64,000 nucleotides of DNA from Arenibacter antarcticus (lineage in GTDB: Bacteria > Bacteroidota > Bacteroidia > Flavobacteriales > Flavobacteriaceae). The stretch lies in the NCBI RefSeq assembly GCF_041320605.1, contig NZ_CP166679.1, positions 558,001 through 622,000 on the forward strand. Direction: 5' to 3'. This document shows, in pieces, positions 53,585-62,881 of the stretch. Each line of letters begins with the position of its first letter. Within the stretch, counting starts at the first letter, position 1. The position numbers and the translations under genes were made by a program. The notes below the pieces were generated by a model that did not search any database, was not told the DNA's origin, and saw nothing but the letters and a program-made list of their open reading frames with translations.

Positions 53585-55099
53585 TTATTTGTTCATCTGG
53601 AGTAATTCTTCGATGTAATCCCTTTTGTTAGACAGTCTGGGAATCTTATGTTGACCGCCCAATTTCCCTTTAGACTTAAGCCAATCATAGAAGAGGTTCT
53701 CCCTAGCAGTGTGCACGTTGGGCATCCTTAAGGTAATATTGTTATAGCGTTTTGCTTCGTAATCGGAGTTTAATGCTTTTAGCGAATTATCCAAAAATTC
53801 GGTAAATAAACTAAGCTTTTCCGGTTCCTTTCTAAATTCTATAATCCATTCGTGAGCTCCTTTATCTTTGCCGACCATAAAAATTGGGGCTACCGTATAG
53901 TCCTTAATCTCTGCCCCCGTCTTCTTACAGACCTGCTTTAAAGCCTCCTCTGCATTTTCTATGATAAGCTCTTCCCCAAACACATTAATATGGTGCTTTG
54001 TTCTTCCAGTAACCTTAATCCTATAGGGATTTATGGAAGTAAAGCGTACGGTATCCCCAATCTTATAGCGCCAAAGTCCCGCATTAGTAGTGATCACTAT
54101 AGCGTAGTTGGTGTTTATTTTAACATTCCACAGCGGAAGGGTTTGCTCTTCTGGGCTATCATAAGTATCCATTGGAATAAATTCGTAGAATATTCCATAA
54201 TCTAACATTAACAAAAGATCATCAGCATTATTTCTGTCCTGAATGGCAAAAAAGCCTTCAGAAGCGTTATAGATTTCATAGTAATTAAAACTCTTTTTGG
54301 GCAATAATGAAGTGTACTGATCCATATACGGATTAAAACTAACCCCTCCGTGAAAATACACCTCCAGATTTTCCCAGACCTGAAACAAATGTTCCTTACC
54401 CGTTTCTTCCAAAACATTGTTCAACAGCACTAACATCCATGAAGGCACTCCTGCCAAGCTGGTGACATTTTCTTGGATACTCTCTTTTATAATTGCCTGC
54501 AACTTGGACTCCCATTCACTCATAAGGGACACTTTATTGCTAGGGGTACTGCTCAACTCTGCCCAAAAGGGCATATTATCTATTAAGATTGCGGATAAAT
54601 CGCCAAAAAAGGTGCCGTTATCTTGATACAGTTCCTTACTTCCTCCCAACCTAAGGCTCTTACCTGTAAAGAGCTGAGAGTTCTCATTATTGTTCAAATA
54701 CAAACAGAGTAAATCCTTGCCCGATTTATAATGGCAATCCTCCAAAGCTTCCGAACTAACGGGAATAAATTTACTTTTGGCGTTGGTAGTACCACTACTT
54801 TTGGCAAACCATTTTATAGTAGTAGGCCAAAAAATATTCTGTTCCCCCCTTCTAGTTCGCTCAATCATGGGTTCTACCTCCTCATAGGTCGTTATTGGCA
54901 CCCGTTCTACAAAGGTTTCATAATTGGGTATGGATTCAAAGTCGTACTTCTTACCAATCTCTGTATCCTCGGCGAAGGACAGCAACTGGTGCAATACCTC
55001 ATCTTGGACTTCCTCAGGGTATTTTAAAAAAAGTTCTATCTGGTGATATCGCTTTTTTAATAACCAGGAAGCAATTGAATTAAATAATGGTATTGGCAT
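53585..55099 (-). CDS. GH3-family adenylate-forming enzyme
   Basis: 504 residues of the GH3 family (named after plant auxin-responsive proteins that conjugate amino acids to acids via acyl-AMP). Visible blocks: KWFAKSSGTTNAKSKFIPVS (phosphate-binding, Ser/Thr-rich), FNYYEIYNASEGFFAIQD (adenylate-forming A5-like), VITTNAGLWRYKIGDTVRF, and IKVTGRTKHHINVFGEELI. Bacterial GH3 proteins are widespread in Bacteroidota; the acid and amine substrates are not known. Confidence 0.88.
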   Translation of the reverse strand: MPIPLFNSIASWLLKKRYHQIELFLKYPEEVQDEVLHQLLSFAEDTEIGKKYDFESIPNYETFVERVPITTYEEVEPMIERTRRGEQNIFWPTTIKWFAKSSGTTNAKSKFIPVSSEALEDCHYKSGKDLLCLYLNNNENSQLFTGKSLRLGGSKELYQDNGTFFGDLSAILIDNMPFWAELSSTPSNKVSLMSEWESKLQAIIKESIQENVTSLAGVPSWMLVLLNNVLEETGKEHLFQVWENLEVYFHGGVSFNPYMDQYTSLLPKKSFNYYEIYNASEGFFAIQDRNNADDLLLMLDYGIFYEFIPMDTYDSPEEQTLPLWNVKINTNYAIVITTNAGLWRYKIGDTVRFTSINPYRIKVTGRTKHHINVFGEELIIENAEEALKQVCKKTGAEIKDYTVAPIFMVGKDKGAHEWIIEFRKEPEKLSLFTEFLDNSLKALNSDYEAKRYNNITLRMPNVHTARENLFYDWLKSKGKLGGQHKIPRLSNKRDYIEELLQMNK

Positions 55100-55210
55100 T
55101 TTTAGGTATCTTTATCCAGATTTTTAGATCGGGTCGTTGTTTTTTATTTTAGCTAAAATTAGTTTTAATTGAACTCATAATCAAATAGAATTTACACCAA
55201 GAAAAAATAT

Positions 55211-56005
55211 ATGCAGTACCAAGGAGTTTTAAGAAAAATGCAAACTGAAATCGGGAACCCCATTCAATATTACCTACTATTTGATGGCGATTTCTTAAAC
55301 CTCAACCAGGTAATCAACAAGAACCTGAAGATACGCTTTATAGGTCACCAATGCCTAAATTGCGGGGAAGATCGCCCAATTTATAGACAAGGATTTTGTA
55401 AAAATTGTTTTTTCGATATTCCTTCAGCGGGGGATTGGATTATGCGCCCCGAGTTAAGTACTGCACATCTGGATCAGGAAGACCGCGATCTAGAGTACGA
55501 AAAAAAGGTGCAACTACAACCACATATCGTGTATTTAGCCAATTCCAGTACTATAAAAGTAGGCGTTACCCGAAAAACTCAAGTCCCCACTAGATGGATA
55601 GATCAGGGTGCGCACGAAGCAATAGAAATTGTAGAGGTTCCCAATAGGTATCTGGCAGGAATTACGGAAGTAGCCCTAAAAGACCATATTGGGGATAAGA
55701 CCAATTGGAGAAAAATGCTTACCAACGATGTAGTGGATGAGGACTTAGTGGAACAAAGGAACAAGCTTAGACAATATATTCCCAAGGAGGCCACCGATTA
55801 TTTTATTGAAAACAACAAGGAAACCCATTTAGAGTTTCCCGTGCTTCAATATCCCACAAAAGTAAAAAGTCTCAATTTGGATAAAACCCCTGTTTACCAA
55901 GGAATCTTAAAGGGAATTAAGGGGCAGTATCTTATTTTTGAAGACAATACGGTCTTCAATATTCGCAGTAACGAGGGTTATGTAATTGGACTAGAAATTA
56001 GTTGA
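55211..56005 (+). CDS. DUF2797 domain protein with zinc-ribbon
   Basis: 264 residues. Four cysteines form a zinc-ribbon near residues 50-68 (CLNCGEDRPIYRQGFCKNC). Then HIVYLANSSTIKVGVTRKTQVPTRWIDQGA, which is a GIY-YIG-like pattern typical of DUF2797. A nucleic-acid-related role is likely but not established. The 3' end overlaps the convergent AsmA gene by 8 bp. Confidence 0.82.
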   Translation: MQYQGVLRKMQTEIGNPIQYYLLFDGDFLNLNQVINKNLKIRFIGHQCLNCGEDRPIYRQGFCKNCFFDIPSAGDWIMRPELSTAHLDQEDRDLEYEKKVQLQPHIVYLANSSTIKVGVTRKTQVPTRWIDQGAHEAIEIVEVPNRYLAGITEVALKDHIGDKTNWRKMLTNDVVDEDLVEQRNKLRQYIPKEATDYFIENNKETHLEFPVLQYPTKVKSLNLDKTPVYQGILKGIKGQYLIFEDNTVFNIRSNEGYVIGLEIS

Positions 56006-58754
56006 TAGAATCTTTTTTAGGTTCCTCTGCTTCCTTTTTCTTCCCAAAGATTCCGCCTAATATTTTTTTAGCAGCTTCTTTCTGAGCATCTTTTTGCGAT
56101 TCTTTATTTACGGAGCCAACAGAATCTTTTTTAGTAGAATCGGTTTTGTTGGCACTACCACCCAAAAGTCCTCCCAAGACATCCTTCACCTTGTCCGCAT
56201 TCTCCTTTTTGGTAGAATCGGTAGTCTTTTGGTTCTTGGCAAGAATATCGCCAATAACGTCCTTAGCCTTGTCCTTTCCTTTATTGATCAATTTTTGTTT
56301 TTCTATTTCCACCAATTGGGCGGTTATATTTTTAATCCCAGAGGTAAGGTCCGTAGTAACTGTTGGATTGGTATATGCTCCTCCAATATTGGCGGTAACA
56401 GGAATAGTAAGCGCTTCTAAAGAAGACTCACTTATCCTAGCCATAAGTTGGTTGATTTCAGTACCCAGATATTTGGCAGGCACCTGTATGGTTGCAGTAT
56501 AATTAAGGGTCTCATCAAAAGAATGGCTCCCAGCAACATCAATAGCGAAATCCTTATAATTAATTGTAAACGGCTTTACTTTTACAATCCCATCCTCAAA
56601 GTTCAAGATAGTTTTTAACCCCTTTAAATCTAGCTTTTCTAGGTCCAAAAAGTTCAGTTTACTATTTAAAGCCGAAAGTAAGGGAGCATTTTTTGCATCA
56701 ATTTTTTCAGTCAAAAGCTCTGCCAATATATTTCCCGAAATAGTACTTAGGTTCGGAGTAAAATCGTCCTTCAAATTCCCTGAAATAATAACATCGGAAT
56801 TTAAGGTCCCGTGAAGCACCTTGGCAATGGGCGCTAACGTTCTAAATAATTCCAGCGCTTTAAAGGTTTCCTCAATCTTAAAGCTGTTCATTCCTAAATT
56901 CATTGCAAAAGTTGGGGTATCACCCTTGGTGGACACCTCTCCATTAAGCGCCAATTTCCCATCAAATAAGGTGGAGGTCATATTGGAAAGCGTTGCTTTT
57001 TCATCTTTTATACCTAATGTTCCCTTCACCTCTTTCAACCGAAGGTTATCATAGATTACCGTATTTGCATTTGCATTTATAGTACAGTCCAAAAAGGATG
57101 GAATCTTAATTTTTTCTGCGGAAGGCACTGACGAAGTTGAAGCCGATTTCTCATCGTTCTGCTTACCCTCCCCGGTTTCAGCAACCATAAAATCGCCAAT
57201 ATCAAAAGTGTTCGATTTTAAATTAAACCTTCCTTCCACCTTTTCATTATTGAACATAAAGCCCAAGAGATTATCGATTGTACCGGTAACATCAAAATCC
57301 GTATTCCCGGTCTTCCCCTTAAGTTCGGTAAGGTTAACCGTGGTAGGATTAAAAGTAACTGCGGTAGAACTCAACAACACAGGATTGGGTATTTCAGCTG
57401 ATTTATATTCAAAATCTTTTAATTGAAGTGTCCCCTTGGTCTTGGTGTTTTCATATTTCTTACGCTCTATTGAAGCCATATCAAAGGCAGTAGAAATATC
57501 GGCATTTAAGATTCCCTTCAAATCCAAATCTGAAGGTACTGGATACGCTTTGGATATATTTGCTAGGTTCATTCTTCCATCTACCTGTGCATCTACCTTG
57601 GTATTACCCATTAGATCACGGATTTTGGCCACCATATTAAATTTATCCTCATCGATCATAAAGGACAACCTTCTAATATCCACAAAGGTATCTTCGGTTA
57701 TTCCCGTTGTATTGGTGATTTCCGTATCAATAAAAACGTTTCTTACCGCTTTTGGCAGATCGGGATATTTAAAAGAAGCGTTATCCGATTTAATATCGAT
57801 TTTAAACTTGGGAATGTGTGTATCATCAACCACTCCATTAAATTCACCAGAAACCGTAAAATTACCCGTAGTGGTCACATTTTCTATATTTTTGGAATAG
57901 GTCTCGGGAATTACTGCTAAAAAGTTTTTAAAATCCGATGATGGTGTTTTAAATCTAATATCCACCTCCTGATTGTCTTCGTTCAACTTTACAAAACCAT
58001 CGAAAACCAAGGCCAGTTGGTTTACCAAGGCTTCGTTCTTCAGGAAAGTATATTTACTCTCATTAAGATCCACCCCTATAAGCGCCTTTAGCTGCACTGG
58101 ATTTCGATTTAGGTACTTGGTGCTATCCATCTCAAAAGACACTAAGGCACTGGTCTCCGTATCCAGCTCTGAGGTATCCAAGGAAAGGTCTCCCTTCCCC
58201 TTGTGGTTCATCTCCTCTATAGTAAGGTAAATACCCGTAGAGGCATCCCCATATTTTATTAAAGCATCCAGAATTTCATAGGATTCCAAGGATAAGGTAA
58301 ATCCGGCTTGAGAAGCATCTTCGTTACCCGCTACTTGCCCACTCTCTTGCTCTAATGCAATATCGTAATTAGCATTCTCTTCCTTATCTACTTTTATATT
58401 GAGTAGCCCACCGTCTACCTTTAGGCTTTTTAGGGCTATAGGCTCAGAGGCATCTTTCAACAATTCCTTTATAGACATATTAAGAGCTACCTCTTTGGCG
58501 GCAAACAGGGTATCTCCTAAGAATGGGGCTTTATTTATTATGGTAAGATCTGTTAAGGTTACTTTTGCGTACGGAAAACTGCTAAACAGGGTGAGGTCTG
58601 CATCGGCAAAATCGAAGGAGGCGTTAATACTGTTATTGACTTTATTTTTAATGATGTCCGCAATTTTTCCCTTCAAGAAAAACGGAGTCGCAATAAGCAG
58701 TAAAACCACTACTAAAATAATCCCCCCTACAATCTTTACAATCTTTTTTTTCAT
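55998..58754 (-). CDS. AsmA-family protein
   Basis: 918 residues from the ATG at 58754 (MKKKIVKIVGGIILVVVLLLIATPF); a longer frame starts at 58796. One N-terminal membrane anchor, then an AsmA-type periplasmic part (GKIADIIKNKVNNSINASFDFADADLTLFSSFPYAKVTLTDL). The C-terminal third has the AsmA_2 region (NLGMNSFKIEETFKALELF). AsmA-like proteins carry lipids between membranes or affect outer membrane assembly. The last 80 residues form an unusual tail with repeats of TDSTKK and Gly-rich LGGxFG units and a strongly charged end. Confidence 0.88.
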   Translation of the reverse strand: MKKKIVKIVGGIILVVVLLLIATPFFLKGKIADIIKNKVNNSINASFDFADADLTLFSSFPYAKVTLTDLTIINKAPFLGDTLFAAKEVALNMSIKELLKDASEPIALKSLKVDGGLLNIKVDKEENANYDIALEQESGQVAGNEDASQAGFTLSLESYEILDALIKYGDASTGIYLTIEEMNHKGKGDLSLDTSELDTETSALVSFEMDSTKYLNRNPVQLKALIGVDLNESKYTFLKNEALVNQLALVFDGFVKLNEDNQEVDIRFKTPSSDFKNFLAVIPETYSKNIENVTTTGNFTVSGEFNGVVDDTHIPKFKIDIKSDNASFKYPDLPKAVRNVFIDTEITNTTGITEDTFVDIRRLSFMIDEDKFNMVAKIRDLMGNTKVDAQVDGRMNLANISKAYPVPSDLDLKGILNADISTAFDMASIERKKYENTKTKGTLQLKDFEYKSAEIPNPVLLSSTAVTFNPTTVNLTELKGKTGNTDFDVTGTIDNLLGFMFNNEKVEGRFNLKSNTFDIGDFMVAETGEGKQNDEKSASTSSVPSAEKIKIPSFLDCTINANANTVIYDNLRLKEVKGTLGIKDEKATLSNMTSTLFDGKLALNGEVSTKGDTPTFAMNLGMNSFKIEETFKALELFRTLAPIAKVLHGTLNSDVIISGNLKDDFTPNLSTISGNILAELLTEKIDAKNAPLLSALNSKLNFLDLEKLDLKGLKTILNFEDGIVKVKPFTINYKDFAIDVAGSHSFDETLNYTATIQVPAKYLGTEINQLMARISESSLEALTIPVTANIGGAYTNPTVTTDLTSGIKNITAQLVEIEKQKLINKGKDKAKDVIGDILAKNQKTTDSTKKENADKVKDVLGGLLGGSANKTDSTKKDSVGSVNKESQKDAQKEAAKKILGGIFGKKKEAEEPKKDSIN

Positions 58755-59009
58755 TTTACACTTCTTAATTTTCGACAATATACACTGTAACAACACCCCT
58801 TATTGCCTATTTTCATTATAATTATGGCTCATTTGGTTCTTATAACACGCATTTTTAAGTCGACCTACCACTTACAACATCTCGCCTATTTTCGGACCGA
58901 CACCTCAGTCATTACACACCTATCCACAACTGCAATACAACATCTTGTATATAACCCCAAAAGGTCCGTTTTATTTCATCATTATCCTCAAATCCGCACC
59001 TACCACAAC
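58755..59009. other. Intergenic region between AsmA and SppA genes
   Basis: About 255 bp between two minus-strand genes. The open frame on the opposite strand (58803-59084) has no family resemblance. I see no terminator, riboswitch or tRNA; it presumably holds the AsmA promoter. Confidence 0.4.
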
Positions 59010-60770
59010 TTATTGGATCCGCAAGGTAAATGGCATACGTGCCTGCGCTCCTTTGTTTTCCATTGCGGAACGCACCTCTTTTAAAATGGTATAGGCCTCT
59101 ACCCCTATTTCTTTTTGTATCATAGCTTCCTTGCCCCGTGCACCGGCACCCCCCATATCTTCCATTAATTTTTCAAAGCCGGTTTTGTATTTTGGCAATC
59201 TCTGTATACTGTATTTCTCCAACCCTACCATTATTGCTGCTTCGGCAATAGCATCATCCAATCCTCCCAATTCATCTACCAATCCCAGACGTTTTGCATC
59301 AACACCACTCCAAACGCGGCCTTGTGCCAAACTGTCGGCCTGAGCAATAGTAATCCCCCTACCTTGGGCCACTCTGTCCAAGAATGTATTGTACACCTGC
59401 TCTATTCCCTCCTGTACATTACCCCTAAAATTGTCTTGCATAGGTTCAAAAAGGGAATATTCGACCGAATTTTTATTGGTCCCTACCTGCTCTGCGTTAA
59501 TGCCAATATTCTCTGCCAATTTACTTAAATTAGGGATGGTACCGAATACCCCTATAGAGCCAGTGATTGTTGTTGGTTCTGCAAATATTTTATTGGCTCC
59601 TGCGGCAATATAATATCCTCCAGAGGCAGCCACGTCTCCCATAGAGACTACTACCGGTTTCACTTCTTTTGTAATTTCTAATTCCCGCCAGATAATATCG
59701 GAGGTCAGGGCGCTACCACCTGGGGAATTCACCCTTAACACTATAGCCTTAACATCCTTATCATCCCTCGCCTTCTTTATCGCCTCGTTAATAATTCCTT
59801 GGCCAATAACATTGGGTCCGCCCTCACCGTACCATATTTCTCCTTGGGCATATATCACGGCAATCTTATCCTTACCAGTGTTCAGTTTTTTCTTATTAGC
59901 GGCATGGATATAATCGGCTATGGCCACATAATTTATATCTTCGTCTTCTGACATCTCTAAGGTTTCCTTCATCATTGTTTCATACTCATCAAAATGAGCC
60001 ACCTGGTCTATCAGTCCAGATCGAGTTGCATATTCAGTGGTTCTTGTCCCTAAGGTATCCGCAATCTGATTAAGGTCTTCCACAGTTATATCCCTACTCT
60101 CAGAAATATCTGAAAGCATGGTTGCCCAAAGTCCCTCCAGTAATTCTTTAATCTGGGTTCTATTGGCATCGCTCATTTCATTGGCTAAAAATGGCTCCAC
60201 CGCACTTTTGTACTTCCCGTGTCGGATCACCTCCATTTTAATCCCTGATTTCTCCTGTAGGTCCTTAAAAAATAGGACTTCAGTAGACAACCCCTTAAAC
60301 TCCATTGCTCCAACGGGATTAAGATAAATATCACTAGCAACACTGGCCAAATAATAGTCTTTCTGCGTAAAGAAATCCCCATAGGCATATATAAACTTCC
60401 CGCTTTCCTGAAACTCTTTTAACGCATTCCGTATAGCATGGGTTTGGGAGAGTCCGGCCATTATTACATTATTAGCAATACTAATCCCTTTTATCTTATC
60501 GTCTTCTTTGGCAACGCGAATGGCATGCAAAACCTCGTCTAAACCTTGATTCATATTAAAAAGTCCGGCAAACGGGTCAGCGTTATCCATTCCCACATAA
60601 TCATTGATCGGATATTGCAACTGTAACTCCAAGACGGAATTATCCTTTACCGCAACAGCGCCATCGCCCTTACTCATCAAGGCAGCTAAAATTAGAAACA
60701 TTACAAATAAGATCCCGAATGCTATAAGTCCACCTATAATGGACGCCAATAAATTTCTTAAAAAGTTCAT
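59010..60770 (-). CDS. sppA: Signal peptide peptidase SppA (67K type)
   Basis: 586 residues from the ATG at 60770 (MNFLRNLLASIIGGLIAFGILFVMFLILAALM as membrane anchor); the earlier start at 60809 lies upstream of the -7 box. Two tandem SppA domains are seen, as in the 67K form. The catalytic lysine lies in HGKYKSAVEPF (first half) and the serine in MGDVAASGGYYIA (second half), the arrangement known from E. coli SppA. It cleaves signal peptides left in the inner membrane. Confidence 0.93.
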   Translation of the reverse strand: MNFLRNLLASIIGGLIAFGILFVMFLILAALMSKGDGAVAVKDNSVLELQLQYPINDYVGMDNADPFAGLFNMNQGLDEVLHAIRVAKEDDKIKGISIANNVIMAGLSQTHAIRNALKEFQESGKFIYAYGDFFTQKDYYLASVASDIYLNPVGAMEFKGLSTEVLFFKDLQEKSGIKMEVIRHGKYKSAVEPFLANEMSDANRTQIKELLEGLWATMLSDISESRDITVEDLNQIADTLGTRTTEYATRSGLIDQVAHFDEYETMMKETLEMSEDEDINYVAIADYIHAANKKKLNTGKDKIAVIYAQGEIWYGEGGPNVIGQGIINEAIKKARDDKDVKAIVLRVNSPGGSALTSDIIWRELEITKEVKPVVVSMGDVAASGGYYIAAGANKIFAEPTTITGSIGVFGTIPNLSKLAENIGINAEQVGTNKNSVEYSLFEPMQDNFRGNVQEGIEQVYNTFLDRVAQGRGITIAQADSLAQGRVWSGVDAKRLGLVDELGGLDDAIAEAAIMVGLEKYSIQRLPKYKTGFEKLMEDMGGAGARGKEAMIQKEIGVEAYTILKEVRSAMENKGAQARMPFTLRIQ

Positions 60771-60796
60771 TTCAACTTGGTGTTTACTATAACAGA

Positions 60797-60804
60797 CAAA
60801 GATA
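60797..60804 (-). promoter_or_regulatory. Promoter -7 box of sppA
   Basis: TATCTTTG on the minus strand matches TAnnTTTG, 27 nt before the chosen sppA ATG. It supports the internal start at 60770. Confidence 0.55.
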
Positions 60805-61009
60805 ACCAATACGACATTTATGCTATTATAATTTCAACTTAATATTTCCTGTCCCAAATTATGGTTCTAAAGTAAATAGTCTCAACAAATACCGTCTATT
60901 TATTGATAATTGACACTAACTAGAAGGGGTTCTATCTTAAAAATTCACGCTTTGTTCATAACATTCCTTTTATGAAGTAGATTTCTTTTATTTACTTTGT
61001 CTGCTTGTT

Positions 61010-62155
61010 ATGAACCAAACGAAAACAACATATTTATCCTTAGGGAGCAATCTTGGAGACCGATTAAATCATTTGCAAGAGGGTATATTCCAAATAAATG
61101 CCCGAATTGGCACCGTAACGAAGACCTCTCACCTTTACGAAACTCCAGCCTGGGGTTTTGAAGGGGAGCCTTTTTACAACGCCTGCATTTCCGTGGAAAC
61201 CCATTTATCGCCTTCAGACCTACTAGAGGAATTGTTAAAGATTGAAATTTTATTAGGTAGGGAACGAAAGCAAAGCAGTGGATATGCTTCTAGGACCCTA
61301 GATCTGGATATTATTTATTACGACCGGGAAATCCTTAAAACCGATCGCTTGGAAATTCCCCATCCAAATCTATTTAAAAGAAAATTCGTCCTTAGGCCTT
61401 TGGCCGATATAGCGCCACAATATTATCATCCGATACTTGATAAAGACAGTAGAAACCTCCTGCAGGAGTGTCAGGATAAAAGTGAAATATTACGGACCTC
61501 GCACAAACTTTTCACCAACAGAACACAGCTTTTCTCCCAGCTACATTTTATTTCCATTGAAGGAAATATTGGTGCTGGAAAGACCACATTGGCCACTATG
61601 ATTGGCCAGGACTACAATGCAAAGTTGGTGTTGGAACGATTTGCGGACAACCCATTTCTTCCAAAATTCTATGAAGATCAGGCTAGATTTGCCTTCCCCT
61701 TGGAAATGTCTTTTTTGGCAGATAGGTACCAGCAATTTATGGACGACACTTCGCAGTACGACTTGTTCAAGAATTTTATGATAAGTGATTACGACATCCA
61801 TAAATCCCTGATTTTTGCCAAGGTAACCCTTCAAGAAGAGGAATTTAAATTGTACCGAAAGCTGTTCACAATGATGTACAAGGAAGCTCAAAGACCAAGA
61901 ATGTTTGTTTATTTATACCAGAATACCGAAAGGTTGCTCCAAAATATCAAACAAAGGGGAAGAAGTTATGAACAGAATATTGAACCGTCCTATTTAGAAA
62001 AAATAAACAAAGGATATTTGGATTACATCAAGAGTTTTCCGGAGCAAAACAATCTTCTCATCGATATTAGCGAGATGGATTTTATTGAAAACACGGCCGA
62101 TTACGAACAAATCCTAAGCAAGATCCAGACCTATGCGGTAAAATTAGCGCTTTGA
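61010..62155 (+). CDS. folK: FolK (HPPK) fused to a deoxynucleoside kinase
   Basis: 381 residues with two enzymes. Residues 1 to about 160 are 6-hydroxymethyl-dihydropterin pyrophosphokinase: YLSLGSNLGDR, ETPAWGFEGEPFYNACI, and RTLDLDIIYYD with the two Mg-binding aspartates. Residues from about 178 are a deoxynucleoside kinase with P-loop GNIGAGKTT (185-193) and lid RGRSYEQ. The dNK half has SDYDIHKSL (259-267) in place of the catalytic ERS/DRT segment seen in the stand-alone dNK of this window, so it belongs to a separate subfamily. The fusion links folate synthesis and dNTP salvage. It is convergent with the TrmH-type gene. Confidence 0.93.
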   Translation: MNQTKTTYLSLGSNLGDRLNHLQEGIFQINARIGTVTKTSHLYETPAWGFEGEPFYNACISVETHLSPSDLLEELLKIEILLGRERKQSSGYASRTLDLDIIYYDREILKTDRLEIPHPNLFKRKFVLRPLADIAPQYYHPILDKDSRNLLQECQDKSEILRTSHKLFTNRTQLFSQLHFISIEGNIGAGKTTLATMIGQDYNAKLVLERFADNPFLPKFYEDQARFAFPLEMSFLADRYQQFMDDTSQYDLFKNFMISDYDIHKSLIFAKVTLQEEEFKLYRKLFTMMYKEAQRPRMFVYLYQNTERLLQNIKQRGRSYEQNIEPSYLEKINKGYLDYIKSFPEQNNLLIDISEMDFIENTADYEQILSKIQTYAVKLAL

Positions 62156-62180
62156 GCTAGTATTGCATCATCCAAAATTA

Positions 62181-62714
62181 TCACTTCGCCTGCAATTTCG
62201 CCCAAAGGTCCCAAACCACGATCCCAACACTTACCGAAATATTTAAAGAATGCTTTGTCCCGTATTGGGGGATTTCCAATACCCCATCACTTTGGGATAC
62301 TACTTTTTGAGAAACACCCTTCACCTCGTTTCCAAAGACTACAGCATATTTTTTGTCCTGCTCACATTCAAAGTCGCTCAACATTTGCGCATTCTCTGCC
62401 TGTTCCACGGAATATACCTGATACCCATTTTTTTGTAAATCCTGCACCAATTCCAAGGCATCCTCATGATATTCCCAGGCCACACTGTCCGTAGCCCCAA
62501 GGGCAGTCTTATGGATCTCTTTATGTGGCGGGGTAGCTGTAATACCACAGAGATAAATTTTTTCGATCAAAAAAGCATCGGCGGTTCTAAAAACAGAACC
62601 AATATTGTTAAGGCTCCTCACATTGTCTAACACAATACAGATGGGAGTCTTTTTGTGCTGTTTAAACTCCTCTACATTAAGTCGGTCTAATTCACTATTT
62701 TCTAATTTACGCAT
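62181..62714 (-). CDS. TrmH/SpoU-family RNA 2'-O-methyltransferase
   Basis: 177 residues from the ATG at 62714 (MRKLENSELDRLN); an in-frame start at 62738 adds eight residues. SPOUT fold with the deep knot: ICIVLDNVRSLNNIGSVFRTADAF (motif 1), KYAVVFGNEVKGVSQ (motif 2) and EIPQYGTKHSLNISVSVGIVVW (motif 3). It methylates tRNA or rRNA ribose with SAM; the precise target is not readable. It is divergent from mutS and convergent with folK, 25 bp apart. Confidence 0.92.
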   Translation of the reverse strand: MRKLENSELDRLNVEEFKQHKKTPICIVLDNVRSLNNIGSVFRTADAFLIEKIYLCGITATPPHKEIHKTALGATDSVAWEYHEDALELVQDLQKNGYQVYSVEQAENAQMLSDFECEQDKKYAVVFGNEVKGVSQKVVSQSDGVLEIPQYGTKHSLNISVSVGIVVWDLWAKLQAK

Positions 62715-62881
62715 TCTCAATTTTAAATTATCAACCAATTCTCCTCACTTTCAGAAAGAAAAAACGGCATATTATTCCACAAAGTTATCCCTAAAATATC
62801 AACAATAGTAGGCATTCCAATAGATAAACCTTACTTTCGTTCCTATAATTCGGATACAAAAATAAGTTAATAAAATCGCTT

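Noticed and set aside
58803-59084. Plus-strand open frame of 93 codons between AsmA and SppA genes
   Set aside because: No family resemblance, overlaps the sppA 3' end, and no promoter of the TAnnTTTG type precedes it.
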